Of a stretch of 64,000 bases of DNA, positions 62,004 through 64,000 are shown piece after piece (the stretch's first letter is position 1; each line of letters starts with the position of its first letter). The position numbers and the translations under genes were made by a program. The notes under the pieces were generated by a model. It saw only the letters and a program-made list of their open reading frames with translations, ran no database searches and was not told where the DNA came from. Origin of the DNA: an uncultured Myxococcales bacterium (GTDB lineage Bacteria > Myxococcota_A > Polyangia > Polyangiales > Polyangiaceae); the NCBI GenBank assembly GCA_937872925.1, contig CALMUT010000103.1, positions 1 through 64,000 on the forward strand, read 5' to 3'.

Positions 62004-63395
62004 ATGAGACCGAGCCTATGCATTGCCGTTCTGCTCAGCGCGTCGGCATGTGCGAAGAACGACGCACCCACCGCATCCCTAAGCGCCTCGGCGAGCGCCA
62101 GGGCGAAAAGCGCCCCAGCGACAGCCTCCGCGGTGGTAACGGCCGAAGCGAAGCCTTCCCCGCAGGCGCTGTTGCAACGCCCGCGTTCCCAAGACGAACT
62201 GGGAACCACTCATGCCCGCATCTTCATGGGCAACCTGAGGGGCTCTGTCGCCGCGGCGAAAGAGGGCTGGGAAAAGGACAAGCCCGCAGCCACCGCAGCG
62301 CTGCTGTACGCGACGCCGCTTTCCACTGCCGCCAAGATCTCTGGGGACCTCGAGCAATTCGGCGAGGCCTTGCGCGTCGTAGAAGCCGCCCTGAAGAAGG
62401 AGCCCGAACACGAAAAGCTTCTCCTCCTTCAGGCCGAGTTGCTCTCGAGTCTGCACCGCTTCGACAAAGCCGCCACAGTGGCAACCAAGCTGCACGCGCG
62501 GGCGCCGTCTGACGCGACGCGGGTGTTGCTCGCGGACGTGGCGTGGAATCGCGGAGACTACGAAACCGCGATCAAGGAAGTCCGCGCCATCGCCACGGAG
62601 AAACCGTCGCTTTTTAGTCAGGTGCGTCTAGCCCAGTTGGAGCTGTCCTTGGGCAACTTGCAAGCGGCCAAAGATGCCTTCGCCCGCGCGGAGACGCTGT
62701 ACCGAGACGTATCGCCGGTCCCCATTGCGTGGTTGAACGTGCAGCGGGGCCTCATGGGGCTACACACGGGACAGTGGGAGGACGCCGAAGGATTTTATCG
62801 CGAAGCTGTGACGCGCATGCCTGACTACCCCATGGCCGTCGAGCACCTCGCGGAGGTCGAGGCGCTCCTTGGCAAACGCGAAGAAGCGGTCCGGCGCTAC
62901 AAAGGCGTCGTTGAAGCAACGGACAATCCGGAATTGATCGGTGCCCTGGCGGGTCTGCTGGCGGAATTTGGCCAGAAGGAAGAAGCCGAACGGCAGGTGG
63001 TGCACGCAAAGAAGCGCTTCGGTGACCTGCTCAAACGCTACCCCGAGGCCATGGCGGGGCACGCGGCGGACTTCTTTCTGAATGAGGGTGATGACAAGAA
63101 GCAGGCGCTATCGCTTTTGGAACGCAACTTCAAGCTGCGCCCCAACGCCGAAGCCCGGGCGGCCCTGGCCCACGCCAAGTTGGAAAACGGTGATTTGAAA
63201 GGCGCAGCAAAGCTCGCGGATGAAGCGCTCGCCACGCCCGTGAAGAAGGCCGAGATCTACTGGATTGGAGCGCGGATCCGTCTGGCAGAAGGCCGCGCTG
63301 AAGACGCCAAGTCCTTGGAGTCGAAGGCCAAAGCACTGAATCCAAAGATCGAGCAGCTCGAAGGGCCCCTAGCGACGCCTGGGGAAGCGAAGTAA
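62004..63395 (+). CDS. TPR-repeat lipoprotein
   Basis: 463 aa from the ATG at 62004. The signal ends in a lipobox (LLSASAC). An Ala/Ser-rich linker is followed by about ten TPR-like helical pairs (about 70-440; for example GDLEQFGEALRVVEAALKKEP, NRGDYETAIKEVRAIATEKP, TGQWEDAEGFYREAVTRMP). No catalytic motif. Located in the periplasm or outer membrane, it may scaffold the DUF4331 proteins, which it follows directly, separated by a terminator. Confidence 0.85.
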   Translation: MRPSLCIAVLLSASACAKNDAPTASLSASASARAKSAPATASAVVTAEAKPSPQALLQRPRSQDELGTTHARIFMGNLRGSVAAAKEGWEKDKPAATAALLYATPLSTAAKISGDLEQFGEALRVVEAALKKEPEHEKLLLLQAELLSSLHRFDKAATVATKLHARAPSDATRVLLADVAWNRGDYETAIKEVRAIATEKPSLFSQVRLAQLELSLGNLQAAKDAFARAETLYRDVSPVPIAWLNVQRGLMGLHTGQWEDAEGFYREAVTRMPDYPMAVEHLAEVEALLGKREEAVRRYKGVVEATDNPELIGALAGLLAEFGQKEEAERQVVHAKKRFGDLLKRYPEAMAGHAADFFLNEGDDKKQALSLLERNFKLRPNAEARAALAHAKLENGDLKGAAKLADEALATPVKKAEIYWIGARIRLAEGRAEDAKSLESKAKALNPKIEQLEGPLATPGEAK

Positions 63396-63405
63396 GCCCG
63401 AAGAC

Positions 63406-64000
63406 ATGCCGAAGGTCCTCGAGTTCTTCTACGACTTCTCCTGCCCTTACGCCTACCTCGCTTCCACGCGCGTGGAGCGAATCGCCAAGGCCACGGGCGC
63501 GCAGCTCGAATACAAGCCCTTCCTGCTCGGTGGCGTGTTCCGGGCCTTGGGCAGCCCCACGCCGGACGTGCTGCCGATGTCAGCACCCAAAGCGCGTTTG
63601 AACGGCCTAGACATGCAGCGCTGGGCGGAGCTCTTCGATGTTCCGCTGCGCATGCCCGCCGCACATCCGAACCGTACCGTCACGGCACTCAGAGCGACAC
63701 TGGCATCCGGCGACATCCCTCGCGCGTCCCACGCGCTCTTTCGAGCCTACTGGGTGGACGGCGCGGATTTGAGCGATCCGGCCGTCATCGGGGCCGCGTT
63801 CGAGGCCGCGGGGCTTTCGCCGACGGCCGCCCTCGCCGCGGCGCAGCAGGCCGATTGCAAGGCGGAGCTGCGGAAGCGCACCGACGAAGCCATCACGCGC
63901 GGTGTCTTTGGCGCGCCTGCCTGTTTTGTGGACGGCGAGATGTTCTGGGGACAAGACCGCCTCGGTTTCGTCGCAGAAGCGCTCGGCGGGCATGCGGCTC
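63406..64000 (+). CDS. DsbA-family oxidoreductase / 2-hydroxychromene-2-carboxylate isomerase-like (cut by window edge)
   Basis: The visible 198 residues begin MPKVLEFFYDFSCPYAYLA. The FYDFSCPYAY start and GVFGAPACFVDGEMFWGQDRL end belong to the thioredoxin-fold family of glutathione-dependent isomerases (HCCA isomerase, GST kappa). Only one Cys is present in the CPY motif, as usual for that group. The gene runs off the window near its natural end, since typical members are about 200 residues. It starts 10 bases after the TPR gene and may be co-transcribed. Confidence 0.82.
   Translation, partial: MPKVLEFFYDFSCPYAYLASTRVERIAKATGAQLEYKPFLLGGVFRALGSPTPDVLPMSAPKARLNGLDMQRWAELFDVPLRMPAAHPNRTVTALRATLASGDIPRASHALFRAYWVDGADLSDPAVIGAAFEAAGLSPTAALAAAQQADCKAELRKRTDEAITRGVFGAPACFVDGEMFWGQDRLGFVAEALGGHAA

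Overview
The window is high-GC chromosomal DNA with the gene style of a myxobacterium (Myxococcota, probably order Polyangiales). The grounds are a myxobacterial-type Ser/Thr kinase with an HRDVSPQN catalytic loop, an FHA protein, a DUF1592/DUF1552 pair, many lipoproteins with Gly/Ala/Thr-rich or Cys-rich mature parts, and frequent GTG and TTG starts. I see no insertion sequence, prophage, CRISPR array, rRNA or tRNA. Genes are packed densely; the only gene-free stretch over 300 bases is 24021-24428. Family assignments are made by eye from motifs, not from database searches.

Layout. Positions 1-15154 are almost one long minus-strand run. In transcription order it holds mtnA, lipA, a TerB-like protein, the E1 alpha/E1 beta/E2 genes of a 2-oxo acid dehydrogenase, a TPR protein with a Ser/Thr kinase, prs, rplY, pth, rpsF-rpsR-rplI, dnaB and a repeat-rich lipoprotein cut by the window edge. 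Positions 15676-24020 (minus) are a complex I operon, nuoA-B-C-D-G-H-I followed by gatB; NuoH carries a large insertion. Positions 24429-29292 hold an uncharacterised exported protein and a lipoprotein/TPR pair. Positions 29543-37921 (mostly plus) hold metallo-beta-lactamase, GFA-family and mutY genes, a drug/metabolite transporter, an amidase, and the DUF1592/DUF1552 pair. Positions 37972-45592 hold an ABC-F ATPase, a Cys-rich lipoprotein, a TPR protein, aceE, an FHA protein and a probable outer-membrane protein. Positions 45873-50368 (minus) hold two c-type cytochromes, a beta-helix lipoprotein and an unknown lipoprotein.

The most interesting part is 50408-63395. Six minus-strand genes (FAD oxidoreductase, DUF1365, cyclopropane-fatty-acid-synthase-like, DUF2878, DUF1295, second methyltransferase) are all joined by 4-base overlaps and look like a membrane-lipid modification pathway. 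About 3 kb away lies an ECF sigma factor overlapping a ChrR-type cupin anti-sigma factor, then two genes that look like the N- and C-terminal halves of a DUF4331 protein, then a TPR lipoprotein. The sigma gene and the first DUF4331 gene are each preceded by the same bipartite motif, CGATCC-16 bases-CGTA, which looks like the sigma factor's own promoter. A weaker version precedes the lipid operon. I infer an envelope or photo-oxidative stress regulon resembling RpoE/ChrR of Rhodobacter, but with an anti-sigma factor lacking the usual N-terminal zinc ligands and with a split DUF4331 target.
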